From contig NZ_JAPONB010000008.1 of the NCBI RefSeq assembly GCF_026676115.1, positions 1 to 64,000 on the forward strand: a stretch of 64,000 nucleotides of DNA, given 5' to 3'. This DNA is from Salinimicrobium sp. TH3. GTDB lineage: Bacteria > Bacteroidota > Bacteroidia > Flavobacteriales > Flavobacteriaceae. Below, piece after piece: positions 18,010 to 27,148 of this stretch; positions within the stretch are counted from its first letter, which is position 1, and the number at the start of each line of letters is the position of its first letter. A program made the translations under genes and the position numbers. The notes beneath the pieces were generated by a model that saw nothing but the letters and a program-made list of their open reading frames with translations, was not told the origin of the DNA and searched no databases.

Positions 18010-18924
18010 TTAGCAAGAATTTGCTTCGACAAATGAGTCATTGTTACCTTTCAAGGAATTCCATAAAAAGTAGTTTATCAATGCTTTCCTGCTGTTTCCT
18101 TTATCTTTAATTTCTTCCAGGTTTCTATAGTAAAAAAAACCAATAGTCCATATCAGAATAAATTCAAGTGCAAGCCTAAAAGAAATGGCGCCGACCAAGA
18201 CAAAAGCGGGGTCTATTTTTCCAAATTTCTTAAGAAGATACCATCTGTTCTTGTAAAAACGAATAACCCTATCGCTTACTTTCTGAGGAGTGCCGCTCCC
18301 TTTATGAAAAGCACGAATTGGCATTACCGCAATTTTCCAACCTTTTCTCGTTGCTCTCATGCATAAATCGTGATCCAGCTCCAACCAGTCAAAATTTTCA
18401 TCAAAATTTCCAATCTCCTTAATTACTTGTTTTCGCACTACCATTGCACAAGTAAAAACATTTATTCGTCTTGGATTTCTCAATATTTTATTGAGATATA
18501 AACGATAAAGTTGTTGCCCCAATAGCAAACTTAAAGCACCGGGTTCTGCTTCATATGAAGCCGAGGCCAGTCCTTTAGAATTTACTGTTTGAAATGTAGC
18601 TATACCAACCTCTGGGTTATCATTAAAATAACTTTTGACACCGGAAACATAATCTTCTAGAGGCCAGGCATCTGAATCCAGAATTAGAATCAGATCTGTA
18701 TGCATGTTTTTCAAACCTCTGTTCAAAGTCTTTATAAGTCCCAGATTGCGGGAATTACGGATAACTTCTACTTCTTTGAAATTAAATGAATAATCTTCCG
18801 TTGAACAGTCGTCTATCACTACGAATTGATCTATGGGGGCGTCTGCATACTTTAATGAATGCTCTATACAGCTTGTGGTGAGCGCTGCTGTATTGTAATT
18901 GGTTACCAGTAGCCCTAAACTCAT
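18010..18924 (-). CDS. Glycosyltransferase family 2 (rhamnosyltransferase-like)
   Basis: A 304-residue GT2 enzyme with GLLVTNYNTAALTTSCIEHS, DDCSTEDYSF, a metal-binding DSDAW near residue 83 and WLELDHDLCMRATRKGWKI, the ED-type catalytic segment seen in WbbL-like rhamnosyltransferases. Weakly hydrophobic stretches near the C-terminus may bind the membrane. It lies 11 bp after the flippase gene. Rhamnose as donor is only a suggestion; no dTDP-rhamnose genes are present in the window. Confidence 0.82.
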   Translation of the reverse strand: MSLGLLVTNYNTAALTTSCIEHSLKYADAPIDQFVVIDDCSTEDYSFNFKEVEVIRNSRNLGLIKTLNRGLKNMHTDLILILDSDAWPLEDYVSGVKSYFNDNPEVGIATFQTVNSKGLASASYEAEPGALSLLLGQQLYRLYLNKILRNPRRINVFTCAMVVRKQVIKEIGNFDENFDWLELDHDLCMRATRKGWKIAVMPIRAFHKGSGTPQKVSDRVIRFYKNRWYLLKKFGKIDPAFVLVGAISFRLALEFILIWTIGFFYYRNLEEIKDKGNSRKALINYFLWNSLKGNNDSFVEANSC

Positions 18925-18935
18925 CTTTATGAAAT

Positions 18936-20237
18936 TTAATTTAATTGAGAAGTATGAGTAATCGTACGAAGCCTGTAAAAGCCGTAAGTTACGTGTAGCA
19001 CCAGTATAACAGAGTTGTTAAAAATATTGAATAAAAATACTCCGTACAGTTCAGAAACTTCAAATAAAAAGGCTCCACAGGTAATACCAGCCATACTTAC
19101 AGGAATGGAAATGACGGGATTAATGACCCAGCCTCTACTGGTACACAAATGAAAAGTTGAAACAGCTATAAAACCAATGCAATTTCCAATTACAAGCAAA
19201 ACCATCTCTCGCTCCAAACCAGCGTATTCGCTCCCCAGTAACCAAAGCATTTCTGATGCAAAAATCCAGGCTATGATAACAACTCCAATGCAAAGAACAG
19301 TAAGTCCCATTTGTACCTGCCCAAATCTTTTTGTCAAATGCTTTTTATCATAAGGAAGGCGTGCAAAACGGGGGGAGACAAGAGTTCCAAAAAGTATTGT
19401 AAAGATACTCAGAACCATTGCCAAACGTCCCAAAGCGCCAACCTGTGCGACAGCAGCAGTGTCGCCAAAAAAAGAAATTAACCAAACCGTAATGTGTCCT
19501 GAAATAACAAGATAGACAGATTCCGGCATCAGCCGCTTAACCATTTTTAATATTTCTTCTCGTACAGCTATATTGGACTTTCTTGCAGCATCAATGTATG
19601 AATTTGCTAAATCACGTAAGCGGATATTTGCCCACAGTTGTGAAAGACCAAAGGCTAGCATAGCCACTATTGTAAAAGGAAAAAAAAATAAAGCGAAGCC
19701 CAGAATCCCAAGCCTTATAAAACTTGCCTTTAACCCTATCTTCTGCAGCTCCATAATTTTTTGCTGCAATTGGGGTACAATCTCTAGCAACGAACCGGAA
19801 AGGGTAGCGTAATAAGCAGGGATAATAGAAAAGACAATCCCAACAGCCATCCACCAATTGGCACCGTGATGGCGCAGCAAAAACAACATAATGGGACAGG
19901 CAATTACAAAACTTCCTGTGGCAAAAATCCGTCTTAGATAAAAACCTGTTGCTAAAACATCTCCAAGTTCGCCTTTTTTCTGCCAAACCTTGCCTCCCTG
20001 GGCCATTACACTTGTTTTAATGCCGCTATCGGCAAGAATACCTAAGTTCGCAAACATAACACTCGCCAGAGTGTAAAGTGCATATTCCTGGGTAGGTAGT
20101 AGTCGTATTATTAAAATACTGCTCACAAAACTTACTCCCTGAATTACGGCCTGCGCAGAACCTGTAACAGCAATGAACTTTCCCCATTCAAGAGATCTTT
20201 CTTTTTTTAAATTAAAAATTAATTCTTGAAGGCTCAT
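18936..20237 (-). CDS. Wzx-type polysaccharide flippase (MOP superfamily)
   Basis: A 433-residue polytopic membrane protein with about twelve hydrophobic segments. The N-terminal helix pair GSAQAVIQGVSFVSSILIIRLLPTQEYALYTL is typical of polysaccharide-biosynthesis/Wzx proteins. The family moves undecaprenyl-pyrophosphate-linked repeat units across the inner membrane. It is the only flippase of this class in the operon. The TTG at 20240 is one codon upstream of the ATG at 20237, which I prefer. Confidence 0.85.
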   Translation of the reverse strand: MSLQELIFNLKKERSLEWGKFIAVTGSAQAVIQGVSFVSSILIIRLLPTQEYALYTLASVMFANLGILADSGIKTSVMAQGGKVWQKKGELGDVLATGFYLRRIFATGSFVIACPIMLFLLRHHGANWWMAVGIVFSIIPAYYATLSGSLLEIVPQLQQKIMELQKIGLKASFIRLGILGFALFFFPFTIVAMLAFGLSQLWANIRLRDLANSYIDAARKSNIAVREEILKMVKRLMPESVYLVISGHITVWLISFFGDTAAVAQVGALGRLAMVLSIFTILFGTLVSPRFARLPYDKKHLTKRFGQVQMGLTVLCIGVVIIAWIFASEMLWLLGSEYAGLEREMVLLVIGNCIGFIAVSTFHLCTSRGWVINPVISIPVSMAGITCGAFLFEVSELYGVFLFNIFNNSVILVLHVTYGFYRLRTITHTSQLN

Positions 20238-20295
20238 CAAAGGTCCAGTTATGATTATAAGATTTCAACCGGGAAGAACTGCTTTAATCATTTTG

Positions 20296-21438
20296 TTAAG
20301 TATGTACAATTGTTTCCGTCAGTTTTCTAAAACCCTCAATAACAAAGGATATTTCTGAATCAATCATAGGCACATAAACAGGAAGCAAAATAGATCTATC
20401 CTGAAGATCCTCAGAAATGGGTAGATCTAATCCTTCAATAGATTCTTTGTAAGCCGTTTCTCTATGAGAATTCATGATCCCCCTCCTGGTTGCAATACCC
20501 ATATCAAGGAGTTTCTGCATTAGAGTGTTTCTGTCCACCGGGCTGCTGTCTTTTAAATAAACACTATAGGATTGATAATTTGAAAAATCCTCTTCTTTTT
20601 CCAGCGGCAGGCGAATAAATTCAAGATCCCTAAAAGCAGAATTATATGCTGCAGCCACTTTTCTTCGCTCCTGGACAATCCAGTCTAACTTTTCAAGTTG
20701 TTTAATACCAACTGCAGCCTGGATATCCGTTAACCGGTAATTGTACCCTACCTCAACATGATCTTCAAAAATTACTTTTTCTGAAGTATGCCTTACCCGA
20801 TCGTTCACAGACATTCCGTGCTGTCTTAGTAATTTTAGCCTATCGTAATAATCTTTCCTGTTGGTTGTAATCATTCCTCCATCTCCCGTGGTAATTACTT
20901 TTCTGGGGTGGAAAGAAAAGCATACCAGCTCCGAATGGCTACCTATTTTTTCTCCTTTATAAGCAGAGCCTGCTGCACAGGCTGCATCCTCAATTAACTT
21001 TAGATCATATTGAGCACACAACTCCTTAAAGGCGTCAATGTCTGCAGGCATACCCATTTGATGAACAAGCAGGACGGCTTTTGTTTTACCGGTAATTTTC
21101 TTCTCTACATCAACAACATCCAGATTATAATCTCTTGGGTTAACCTCGGCAAAAACAGGAGTAGCCCCAACATATTTTATTGCATTTGCAGTAGCTATGT
21201 AGCTCATAGAGGGACAGATCACCTCGTCCCCGGTTCCTATTCCCGCTACAATCAAGGATAAATGCAAAGCTGTTGTACAGTTCGAAACTGCCACGGCATA
21301 CTTAGCTCCGGTGAAAGCCGCAAATTTTTCTTCAAATTCCATTACTTTTGGACCCTGGGTAATCCATCCTGTAAGAATAGTATCATAAGCAGCTTGTGCT
21401 TCTTCTTTGGATAAAAAAGGTTTTGCTATAGGGATCAT
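20296..21438 (-). CDS. DegT/DnrJ/EryC1/StrS sugar aminotransferase
   Basis: A 380-residue PLP-dependent aminotransferase of nucleotide-linked keto-sugars. It begins MIPIAKPFLSKEEAQAAYDT and has ITQGPKVMEFEEKFA, VSNCTTALHLSL (cofactor phosphate site), LIEDAACAAGS and the Schiff-base lysine K180 in SFHPRKVITTGDGGMI. Its start overlaps the epimerase stop by 4 bp (coupled). It probably aminates the 4-keto or 3-keto sugar used by the neighbouring epimerase or the Gfo/Idh/MocA pathway. The exact substrate cannot be stated. Confidence 0.88.
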   Translation of the reverse strand: MIPIAKPFLSKEEAQAAYDTILTGWITQGPKVMEFEEKFAAFTGAKYAVAVSNCTTALHLSLIVAGIGTGDEVICPSMSYIATANAIKYVGATPVFAEVNPRDYNLDVVDVEKKITGKTKAVLLVHQMGMPADIDAFKELCAQYDLKLIEDAACAAGSAYKGEKIGSHSELVCFSFHPRKVITTGDGGMITTNRKDYYDRLKLLRQHGMSVNDRVRHTSEKVIFEDHVEVGYNYRLTDIQAAVGIKQLEKLDWIVQERRKVAAAYNSAFRDLEFIRLPLEKEEDFSNYQSYSVYLKDSSPVDRNTLMQKLLDMGIATRRGIMNSHRETAYKESIEGLDLPISEDLQDRSILLPVYVPMIDSEISFVIEGFRKLTETIVHT

Positions 21439-22418
21439 ATTTCGGTTTTTAAAACAGATTTTTTAGAGAAATACCAATTGCTGAGTTCTTCCAGTCCAGT
21501 TTCCAAATCAATGCTAGGTTCATAATTAAGTATTTTTTTTGCTTTGCTGTTGTCTGCTAGTCTCCTACTCACGGGATTCACAGAATTTTCTTCTTTGTGT
21601 TCGGGTACGAGTGCAGAATTATTGACTTTGAGTAAAACATCCAGCAGCTGCCTAAGACTGGTTTCGTTACAATTCCCAACGTTGAAGACCTCATCTGTCA
21701 CATTAGACACTAATGCAGCAATATTAGCCTTTGCTACATCCCGTACATAGACAAAATCCATTGTAGTGCTACCATCTCCATAAATCAACGGTGATTTCCC
21801 TTCCCTAATGCAATCGAGCCAACGCACCATAACTTCAGTATATTTGCCGTCTGTGTCCATTCTGGCCCCATAAACATTGAAGTAACGAAGGCCGACGTAA
21901 TCTAACTGATACATAAATTTATAGCTCCGGAACAATTGTTCGCCCCATAGTTTTGCACCTCCATAAAAAGTCTGATTATTATATGGGTTATCCGTTTCAG
22001 GAGTGGGAAAATGCTGGGCCAAACCATAGACTGAGGCACTGGAACTGTAGATCACCTTTTTTACCCGGTACTTTACACAAAATTCGGCAACATCAAAAGT
22101 TGATCTTAACATTACCTCAAATCCTTCTGCCGGATTAACTGCACAGGAATTAATCCTAAGAGCTGCCATATGAAAAACATAGTCTACCCTTGAAATACAA
22201 CTTTCAAGCAAAGCCCTGTCTCTTATATCTCCATGTATAAACTCCACATCTGGATGATCAATAAAAGATTCCATATTTTCAAGACTTCCACGTACCAGGT
22301 TATCCAATATGATAATTCTCGCCGGTGAATGCTGCAGTAACTCTTCGACCACATAAGAACCTATAAAGCCAGCTCCTCCTGTGACAAAAATTTTACTGTT
22401 TTTTATTTTATTATGCAT
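21435..22418 (-). CDS. NAD-dependent nucleotide-sugar epimerase/dehydratase (extended SDR)
   Basis: A 327-residue extended SDR with the GxxGxxG motif G14-G15-A-G17-F-I-G20, a VFHMAALRIN segment, YSSSASVYG and catalytic Y152-xxx-K156 (FYGGAK). It is most like UDP-glucose/UDP-GlcNAc 4-epimerases. The FYGGAK context and coupling with a DegT aminotransferase suggest a nucleotide amino-sugar step. It overlaps the small transporter gene upstream by 8 bp and the aminotransferase downstream by 4 bp. Confidence 0.85.
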   Translation of the reverse strand: MHNKIKNSKIFVTGGAGFIGSYVVEELLQHSPARIIILDNLVRGSLENMESFIDHPDVEFIHGDIRDRALLESCISRVDYVFHMAALRINSCAVNPAEGFEVMLRSTFDVAEFCVKYRVKKVIYSSSASVYGLAQHFPTPETDNPYNNQTFYGGAKLWGEQLFRSYKFMYQLDYVGLRYFNVYGARMDTDGKYTEVMVRWLDCIREGKSPLIYGDGSTTMDFVYVRDVAKANIAALVSNVTDEVFNVGNCNETSLRQLLDVLLKVNNSALVPEHKEENSVNPVSRRLADNSKAKKILNYEPSIDLETGLEELSNWYFSKKSVLKTEI

Positions 22419-22779
22419 GAGTTTGATTATTTAAACTAAGAAGAACAATTCCACTAATTATAAGAATAAAACCTACGAAGGAGAGCAGAGACAATTTATC
22501 CTGAAAGAGATAATATCCCACCGCAATGGTCAAAATGAAATTTACTCCTGTGGCTATCGGGATGATTATGGAAAAATTATTTGTAGATAATGCTTTAAAG
22601 AAAGCAAGAGCCGAAAAAATGATTAATAGAAAAGCTGCAATGAAAGTGATGTTAAGCATTAGCTTAAGCCATTCACTCAAAGTTTCAAGACTCTTCCCTT
22701 TTAACTGCCATTTTATCAAAGCAGCCCCTGAAACGTTAAATGCAGCGTAGAGCAAGATATAAAGGATGGTTCTTGTCAT
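22411..22779 (-). CDS. Small EamA/SMR-type four-helix membrane protein (ArnE-like flippase candidate)
   Basis: A 122-residue protein with four hydrophobic segments (TILYILLYAAFNVSGAALI, LNITFIAAFLLIIFSALAFF, FSIIIPIATGVNFILTIAVG, LSFVGFILIISGIVLLSL). The conserved K-W-x-x-K pattern after helix 1 and the size fit the small multidrug-resistance/EamA group. That group includes ArnE/ArnF flippases of undecaprenyl-phosphate aminoarabinose. It sits 5 bp after a DPM-synthase-like GT2, which supports a role in moving a polyprenyl-phosphate sugar. A drug-efflux role is less likely here. Confidence 0.75.
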   Translation of the reverse strand: MTRTILYILLYAAFNVSGAALIKWQLKGKSLETLSEWLKLMLNITFIAAFLLIIFSALAFFKALSTNNFSIIIPIATGVNFILTIAVGYYLFQDKLSLLSFVGFILIISGIVLLSLNNQTHA

Positions 22780-22784
22780 TTCGT

Positions 22785-23783
22785 TTATTTGACTTTAGTA
22801 AGGATATCTCGATCTGGCTTCAGCTCTTGTAAATTCGGCAGATTCTGTAAATCCTGTACTTCCTCCAGGATTTCATCTATTATAAATACAGGGCGCTGCC
22901 TACTTGCATCCAGTGTACGCCACAGGTACTCTGCTATAATTCCTAGGGAGATGTTTGTTATTCCAAAACCTACCATTAATATGGAAACCAGTGCAGGCCA
23001 ACCACTTGTAAGATCGTCGAAAAAGATCTTCCGAAGTATTATGTAGCCAGACCATAAAATGCCCAGTAAAAAAAGTAAGACACCAATGAAGGATACAAGT
23101 CTAATAGGAGCAAAAGAAAAGGCAACAAAAGAATCGATCAAAAGCTTAATTTTCTTCGGCAGTGTCCATTTTGATTTCCCTAAGATTCTATCCTGTTTGT
23201 CATAGAATATATTAGTTTGTTTAAATCCCAGGCTTAATATTTGAATAAAAACAGAGGAATTATTTTCCAAATTTTTATCCAGACACACCTTGATTTTTTG
23301 ACTAAACATAACGACATCAAATCCTTTCTTTGGAAAATTTGGCACTGCATACTTTCTCATAAGGCTGGCATAAGCAGAAGAAAAAAACTTCTCAGTTTTT
23401 GATGCCATTGTTGAATTCCTAAACGCCCAGCATATCTCGACTTTCTTACATTCTAATTCTTCGTAAAGACGACTTATCAGGGATAGGGGATCCTGGAGAT
23501 CTGCATACATAAATGTAATATAATCACCCTTAGCCTCAAATATTCCAGCCCTAAGAGCCGCGTGGGAACCAAAATTTCTGGAGAAAGAGATTATTTTATA
23601 TGTATAATGTTGGTGTTTTGATTCCTTAATTTTTTCCAGTGTTTCATCAGTAGACCCATCATTTACAAATATGACTTCAGAGGAAAACCTCTTCTCCTTT
23701 TCGAAGTACTGGTTTAGTTGTTGAACCAGATTTTCGATGTTTTCCTTTTCATTATATACCGGTATTACAACAGATACTAACAT
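22785..23783 (-). CDS. GT2 polyprenyl-phosphate sugar transferase (DPM-synthase/ArnC/GtrB-like)
   Basis: A 332-residue GT2 with the N-terminal catalytic domain (MLVSVVIPVYNEKENIENLV, VNDGSTDETL, SRNFGSHAALRAG, YADLQDP) and two C-terminal hydrophobic hairpins (IRLVSFIGVLLFLLGILWSG and WPALVSILMVGFGITNISLG). The C-terminus is EYLWRTL followed by a basic tail. This is the ArnC/GtrB architecture, in which a nucleotide sugar is transferred to undecaprenyl phosphate. With the small flippase downstream and the GT-C gene upstream it completes an ArnC/ArnE/ArnT-like set. The sugar is probably the product of the neighbouring aminotransferase block. Confidence 0.87.
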   Translation of the reverse strand: MLVSVVIPVYNEKENIENLVQQLNQYFEKEKRFSSEVIFVNDGSTDETLEKIKESKHQHYTYKIISFSRNFGSHAALRAGIFEAKGDYITFMYADLQDPLSLISRLYEELECKKVEICWAFRNSTMASKTEKFFSSAYASLMRKYAVPNFPKKGFDVVMFSQKIKVCLDKNLENNSSVFIQILSLGFKQTNIFYDKQDRILGKSKWTLPKKIKLLIDSFVAFSFAPIRLVSFIGVLLFLLGILWSGYIILRKIFFDDLTSGWPALVSILMVGFGITNISLGIIAEYLWRTLDASRQRPVFIIDEILEEVQDLQNLPNLQELKPDRDILTKVK

Positions 23784-23792
23784 AACTTTTGT

Positions 23793-24434
23793 TTAGAAGG
23801 ATTTTGTCTTGTTCCTAAAACTCAGATCTCTCGCAGGATTTCCGGCCACTACTACTCGCTTTTCAACATTTCGAATTACGTTGCTACCCATACCTACCAG
23901 AGAACCATCTCCAATTGAAAGGTCGTTCATAATACTGCTGCCACTACCCACATAACAATTTTTGCCAATGTAAGTACCACCTGCGACCACCACATTACTT
24001 CCAACTAATGTATATTCCCCAATAATAGAATCGTGATGTATAACAGAATTGGGAAGAATGCATACGTGATCCTTAATTTGAGCATTGCTGGTGAGAACAA
24101 CTCCCGCCATAATTAAACAGTTTACACCAATCTTCACATTTTTCCCCACGAAAGCCGTAGGATGCTGAATTGACACAAATCTTTTTGGGTTACTTACAGG
24201 TAAACTTGATATTATCTTCTTTCTATTGAGGTAGCTGAGAGAACTACCAGGGACTGCAAGCACCAAAACATCCGTATGCTTTTCAATAAAGTTGCGTCTC
24301 AAAATTTTATAGTGAGCAGATCTTTTGGCTAAATCATCATCCACAAATCCTAAAAAGTCAAACTCGGTTTCATCTATACAATCCAAAGCTTCAATCCCAT
24401 TCCCATTAAAAGGGAATATCACCAGCTTCTTCAT
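23793..24434 (-). CDS. NeuD/PglD-family sugar acyltransferase
   Basis: A 213-residue protein with the NeuD/PglD layout: an N-terminal Rossmann-like nucleotide-sugar binding half (MKKLVIFPFNGNGIEALDCI, EFDFLGFVDDD) and a C-terminal left-handed beta helix (KIGVNCLIMAGVVLTSNAQI, HHDSIIGEYTLVGSNVVVAG, GSSIMNDLSIGDGSLVGMGS). HHDS holds the likely catalytic His. The family N- or O-acetylates UDP-amino sugars with acetyl-CoA. It follows the DegT aminotransferase by 5 bp, so acetylation of the newly made amino group is the natural inference. Confidence 0.85.
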   Translation of the reverse strand: MKKLVIFPFNGNGIEALDCIDETEFDFLGFVDDDLAKRSAHYKILRRNFIEKHTDVLVLAVPGSSLSYLNRKKIISSLPVSNPKRFVSIQHPTAFVGKNVKIGVNCLIMAGVVLTSNAQIKDHVCILPNSVIHHDSIIGEYTLVGSNVVVAGGTYIGKNCYVGSGSSIMNDLSIGDGSLVGMGSNVIRNVEKRVVVAGNPARDLSFRNKTKSF

Positions 24435-24439
24435 AGACT

Positions 24440-25555
24440 TTAATAGGCGTTTAAAACATTAACCACATATGCTACGTCATCATCTGTTAATTCGGCATAC
24501 ATTGGAAGGGAAAGACAGTGGTTCGATAAGTATTCGGCATTCGGAAAGTCTCCCACTTTGTATCCTAGATGAGTATATGCTTTTTGTAAATGACAGGGTA
24601 CGGGATAATGTAACCCCGGAATTATTCCTTTTTCGCTCAAATATTCTGTTAGACCAGTTTTGTCTTCAGTAGTTATTACAAATAAATGGTAAACCGATTT
24701 TGACCACTCAGGCTGGACCTGCATCTTAATTTTACTATTTTTTATTCCTTCCTGATACTTTCCGGCAATCTCCTGGCGCCTGGAATTCCATTGTGGCAGG
24801 TATTTAAGTTTCACATTTAAAGATGCCCCTTCCAAACCTCCCATTCGCATATTAAATCCTACTTCATCATGGAAATAACGCACGGTACATCCATGATTTC
24901 TCAAACTCAGTAAATGGGTGTAGTAAGTTTCATTATTTGTAGTAATACCCCCTCCCTCTCCACAGGCTCCGAGGTTTTTGCCAGGATAAAAACTGAAACA
25001 GGCCATTTCACCAAAACCTCCAACCGGAGTACCTTTATAGAGGGCTCCGTGCGCCTGCGCTGCATCCTCGATCAGAAAAAGACCATGTTCTTTGCACACT
25101 TTAGCCACCGACTCAATATCAAAGGGTTGGCCATACAAATGTACTCCTATAACAGCTTTTGTATTAGCAGTTATTTTATTCTTGATTTGACTTGCGTCTA
25201 TCTCCCAAGTATCTGAAGTACAATCCACAAAAACTGGTTTCGCACCTGTATAAGAAACTCCCCAGGCAGTGGCAATAAAAGTATTTGCCGGAACAATCAC
25301 CTCATCCCCTGGACCAATACCTAAAGCTAGCATGGTAAGATGTAAAGCAGAGGTGCCATTATTCACCCCGACTGCATATTTAACTTTGCAGAATTGAGCA
25401 AATTCCGTTTCAAATTCCTGAACAAAAGTACCTCCCGAAAAGGAAGTGCTTTCATACACTTTATCAAAAGCTTCAAAAACTTCCGACTTTATTTGCTGAT
25501 GTTGACCCTTAAGATCAAGACAGGAGATCTTCTCCTTTATGGCTGAATTATACAT
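24440..25555 (-). CDS. DegT/DnrJ/EryC1/StrS sugar aminotransferase
   Basis: A 371-residue PLP enzyme with GVNNGTSALHLTMLALG, IVPANTFIATAWGV, LIEDAAQAHGALYKG and the Schiff-base lysine K193 in FSFYPGKNLGACGEGGGI. The YPGKNLGACGEGG version of the motif is typical of 3-amino-sugar aminotransferases such as QdtB, FdtB and WlbC/WbpE. It lies directly between an acyltransferase and a Gfo/Idh/MocA gene, the usual neighbours of WlbC-type enzymes. It would transfer an amino group from glutamate to C3 of a 3-keto nucleotide sugar (inference). Confidence 0.88.
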   Translation of the reverse strand: MYNSAIKEKISCLDLKGQHQQIKSEVFEAFDKVYESTSFSGGTFVQEFETEFAQFCKVKYAVGVNNGTSALHLTMLALGIGPGDEVIVPANTFIATAWGVSYTGAKPVFVDCTSDTWEIDASQIKNKITANTKAVIGVHLYGQPFDIESVAKVCKEHGLFLIEDAAQAHGALYKGTPVGGFGEMACFSFYPGKNLGACGEGGGITTNNETYYTHLLSLRNHGCTVRYFHDEVGFNMRMGGLEGASLNVKLKYLPQWNSRRQEIAGKYQEGIKNSKIKMQVQPEWSKSVYHLFVITTEDKTGLTEYLSEKGIIPGLHYPVPCHLQKAYTHLGYKVGDFPNAEYLSNHCLSLPMYAELTDDDVAYVVNVLNAY

Positions 25556-25556
25556 A

Positions 25557-26060
25557 TCAAACGAGTTGTTGGTTTAGATACTTTATTATCCTTGCAGGGT
25601 TTCCTGCTACGACTGCTTCATCAGGAACATCTTTGGTTACTATAGAACCCGCTCCTACTATAGCTTTCTTTCCAATTTTCACCCCACACAAAATTGTTGC
25701 ACTGGATCCTATAGAAGCTCCTTCTCCCACGAAGGTTTCTATACATTCCCAGTCTTCTTCAGACTGTTGAGAGCCATCCTCATTAGTGGCCCTGGGAAAC
25801 TTGTCATTAATGAAAGTAACATTATGACCAACAAAAACATTATCTGAAATGGTTACTCCCTGACAAATAAAAGTATGACTGGATATTTTACAATTTTTCC
25901 CAATGCTTGCTCCTTTCTGAATTTCGACAAAAGTTCCAATTCGGGAGAAGTCACCCACTGTACAACCATAGGCATTCACAAAGCTGTAAATTTTTACATC
26001 CCGACCCAGTAATACATCTTTTAAAACCTGTCTTTCGGTTTCCTTTGATATCATTTTCAT
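25557..26060 (-). CDS. Hexapeptide-repeat N-acetyltransferase (WlbB/WbpD-like)
   Basis: A 167-residue protein built almost entirely of hexapeptide repeats ([55 protein letters not shown]) and ending [13 protein letters not shown]. This pattern is characteristic of the WlbB/WbpD and FdtC group, which acetylate a 3-amino group of UDP- or dTDP-linked sugars. It starts 17 bp after the oxidoreductase gene and stops 1 bp before the aminotransferase ATG, so the three probably act in one pathway. Confidence 0.85.
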   Translation of the reverse strand: MKMISKETERQVLKDVLLGRDVKIYSFVNAYGCTVGDFSRIGTFVEIQKGASIGKNCKISSHTFICQGVTISDNVFVGHNVTFINDKFPRATNEDGSQQSEEDWECIETFVGEGASIGSSATILCGVKIGKKAIVGAGSIVTKDVPDEAVVAGNPARIIKYLNQQLV

Positions 26061-26077
26061 CTTGTTCAGATATATAA

Positions 26078-27115
26078 TTAAGATTCTGTTAAAGCAGGCT
26101 GATCAACTGTGGAAAGAATAACTTCCTGTCCTTGCCGTTCCAAAGATTTACTAGAGGCTTCGAGAAGCCTTACTACCTCTAATCCCAACTTACTACTGGA
26201 AAGAGGTTGCTTTTTCTCCCTAATACAGTTTATAAAATCTTTTGCCATACCTGCAAGGGCTTCTGTTGTATCCAATTTGGGAACATGAATATCTCCGGTC
26301 CTGTAATCCACCATTACCTGTTGTCTCTCCATATCACTGGTATGGCTGTATCCCGTATCGTAGACTTTTATTTTTTCTGTAGGTTCCAGATCGTTGTATA
26401 ATATCATTTTTTTATCTCCTCCTATTAACATCATTCTTACCTTTACCGGGCTGGTCCACGAACAATTAAAATGAGCAATTAGACCCGACAGGAAATTCAC
26501 AGTGAGATATGCTATATTTTCTATTCCATTCTCCGTATGGGTAACTCCTTTAGCGTTCACACTGTATGGTTCTTCATCCACTAAATAACTTAGAATTGAT
26601 AGATCGTGAGGGGCAAGGTCCCATAACACATTGATGTCGGATTGGAACAAGCCTAAATTTATTCGTGTAGAGTCTAAATACTTTATACTCCCTAATTCCT
26701 GGTTTTCAATCAACTTTTTCATCTTTTGAACTGCTCCTGTATACAGGAAAGTGTGATCAACCATTAGCAAAAGATTCTTCTGCTTTGCCAGATCTATGAG
26801 AATCTCTGCTTCCTCCACTGAAGAAGTCATGGGTTTTTCCAGCAGCACATGTTTTCCTTTTTCTAATGCCTTTCGAGCCAGTTTAAAGTGAGTAGAAACC
26901 GGGGTAGCAATTACCACAGCATCAATACTGGAATCTTTAAGAATTTCTTCGGCATCTAAAATGCCTTCTATAGAAGGGAAAATTTTTCTTAGTTGCTCCA
27001 GGCGTTCATGACGGGAATCTGACACAGATTTCACAATACAACCCGGTGTCCCGAAAAAATTCCTTACCAGGTTAGGCCCCCAATATCCATAACCAATAAC
27101 TCCGATTTTTACCAT
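26078..27115 (-). CDS. Gfo/Idh/MocA-family nucleotide-sugar oxidoreductase
   Basis: A 345-residue NAD(P)-dependent oxidoreductase. The Rossmann motif is [15 protein letters not shown] at residues 6-20. [21 protein letters not shown] and HVLLEKPM (the conserved EKP) follow. The catalytic region contains [13 protein letters not shown]. This [10 protein letters not shown] subgroup is regularly found beside a hexapeptide acetyltransferase and a DegT aminotransferase, and probably oxidises a nucleotide-linked amino sugar at C3. UDP-GlcNAcA (WlbA/WbpB-type) or UDP-GlcNAc (GnnA-type) are the leading substrate guesses. Confidence 0.83.
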   Translation of the reverse strand: MVKIGVIGYGYWGPNLVRNFFGTPGCIVKSVSDSRHERLEQLRKIFPSIEGILDAEEILKDSSIDAVVIATPVSTHFKLARKALEKGKHVLLEKPMTSSVEEAEILIDLAKQKNLLLMVDHTFLYTGAVQKMKKLIENQELGSIKYLDSTRINLGLFQSDINVLWDLAPHDLSILSYLVDEEPYSVNAKGVTHTENGIENIAYLTVNFLSGLIAHFNCSWTSPVKVRMMLIGGDKKMILYNDLEPTEKIKVYDTGYSHTSDMERQQVMVDYRTGDIHVPKLDTTEALAGMAKDFINCIREKKQPLSSSKLGLEVVRLLEASSKSLERQGQEVILSTVDQPALTES

Positions 27116-27148
27116 TGCCTTTGTTTTTAAAATGAATTATTTGATTTT

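Noticed and set aside
22411-22779. Multidrug efflux SMR pump
   Set aside because: Size and helices fit, but the tight linkage to a polyprenyl-phosphate sugar transferase makes a sugar-lipid flippase more likely.
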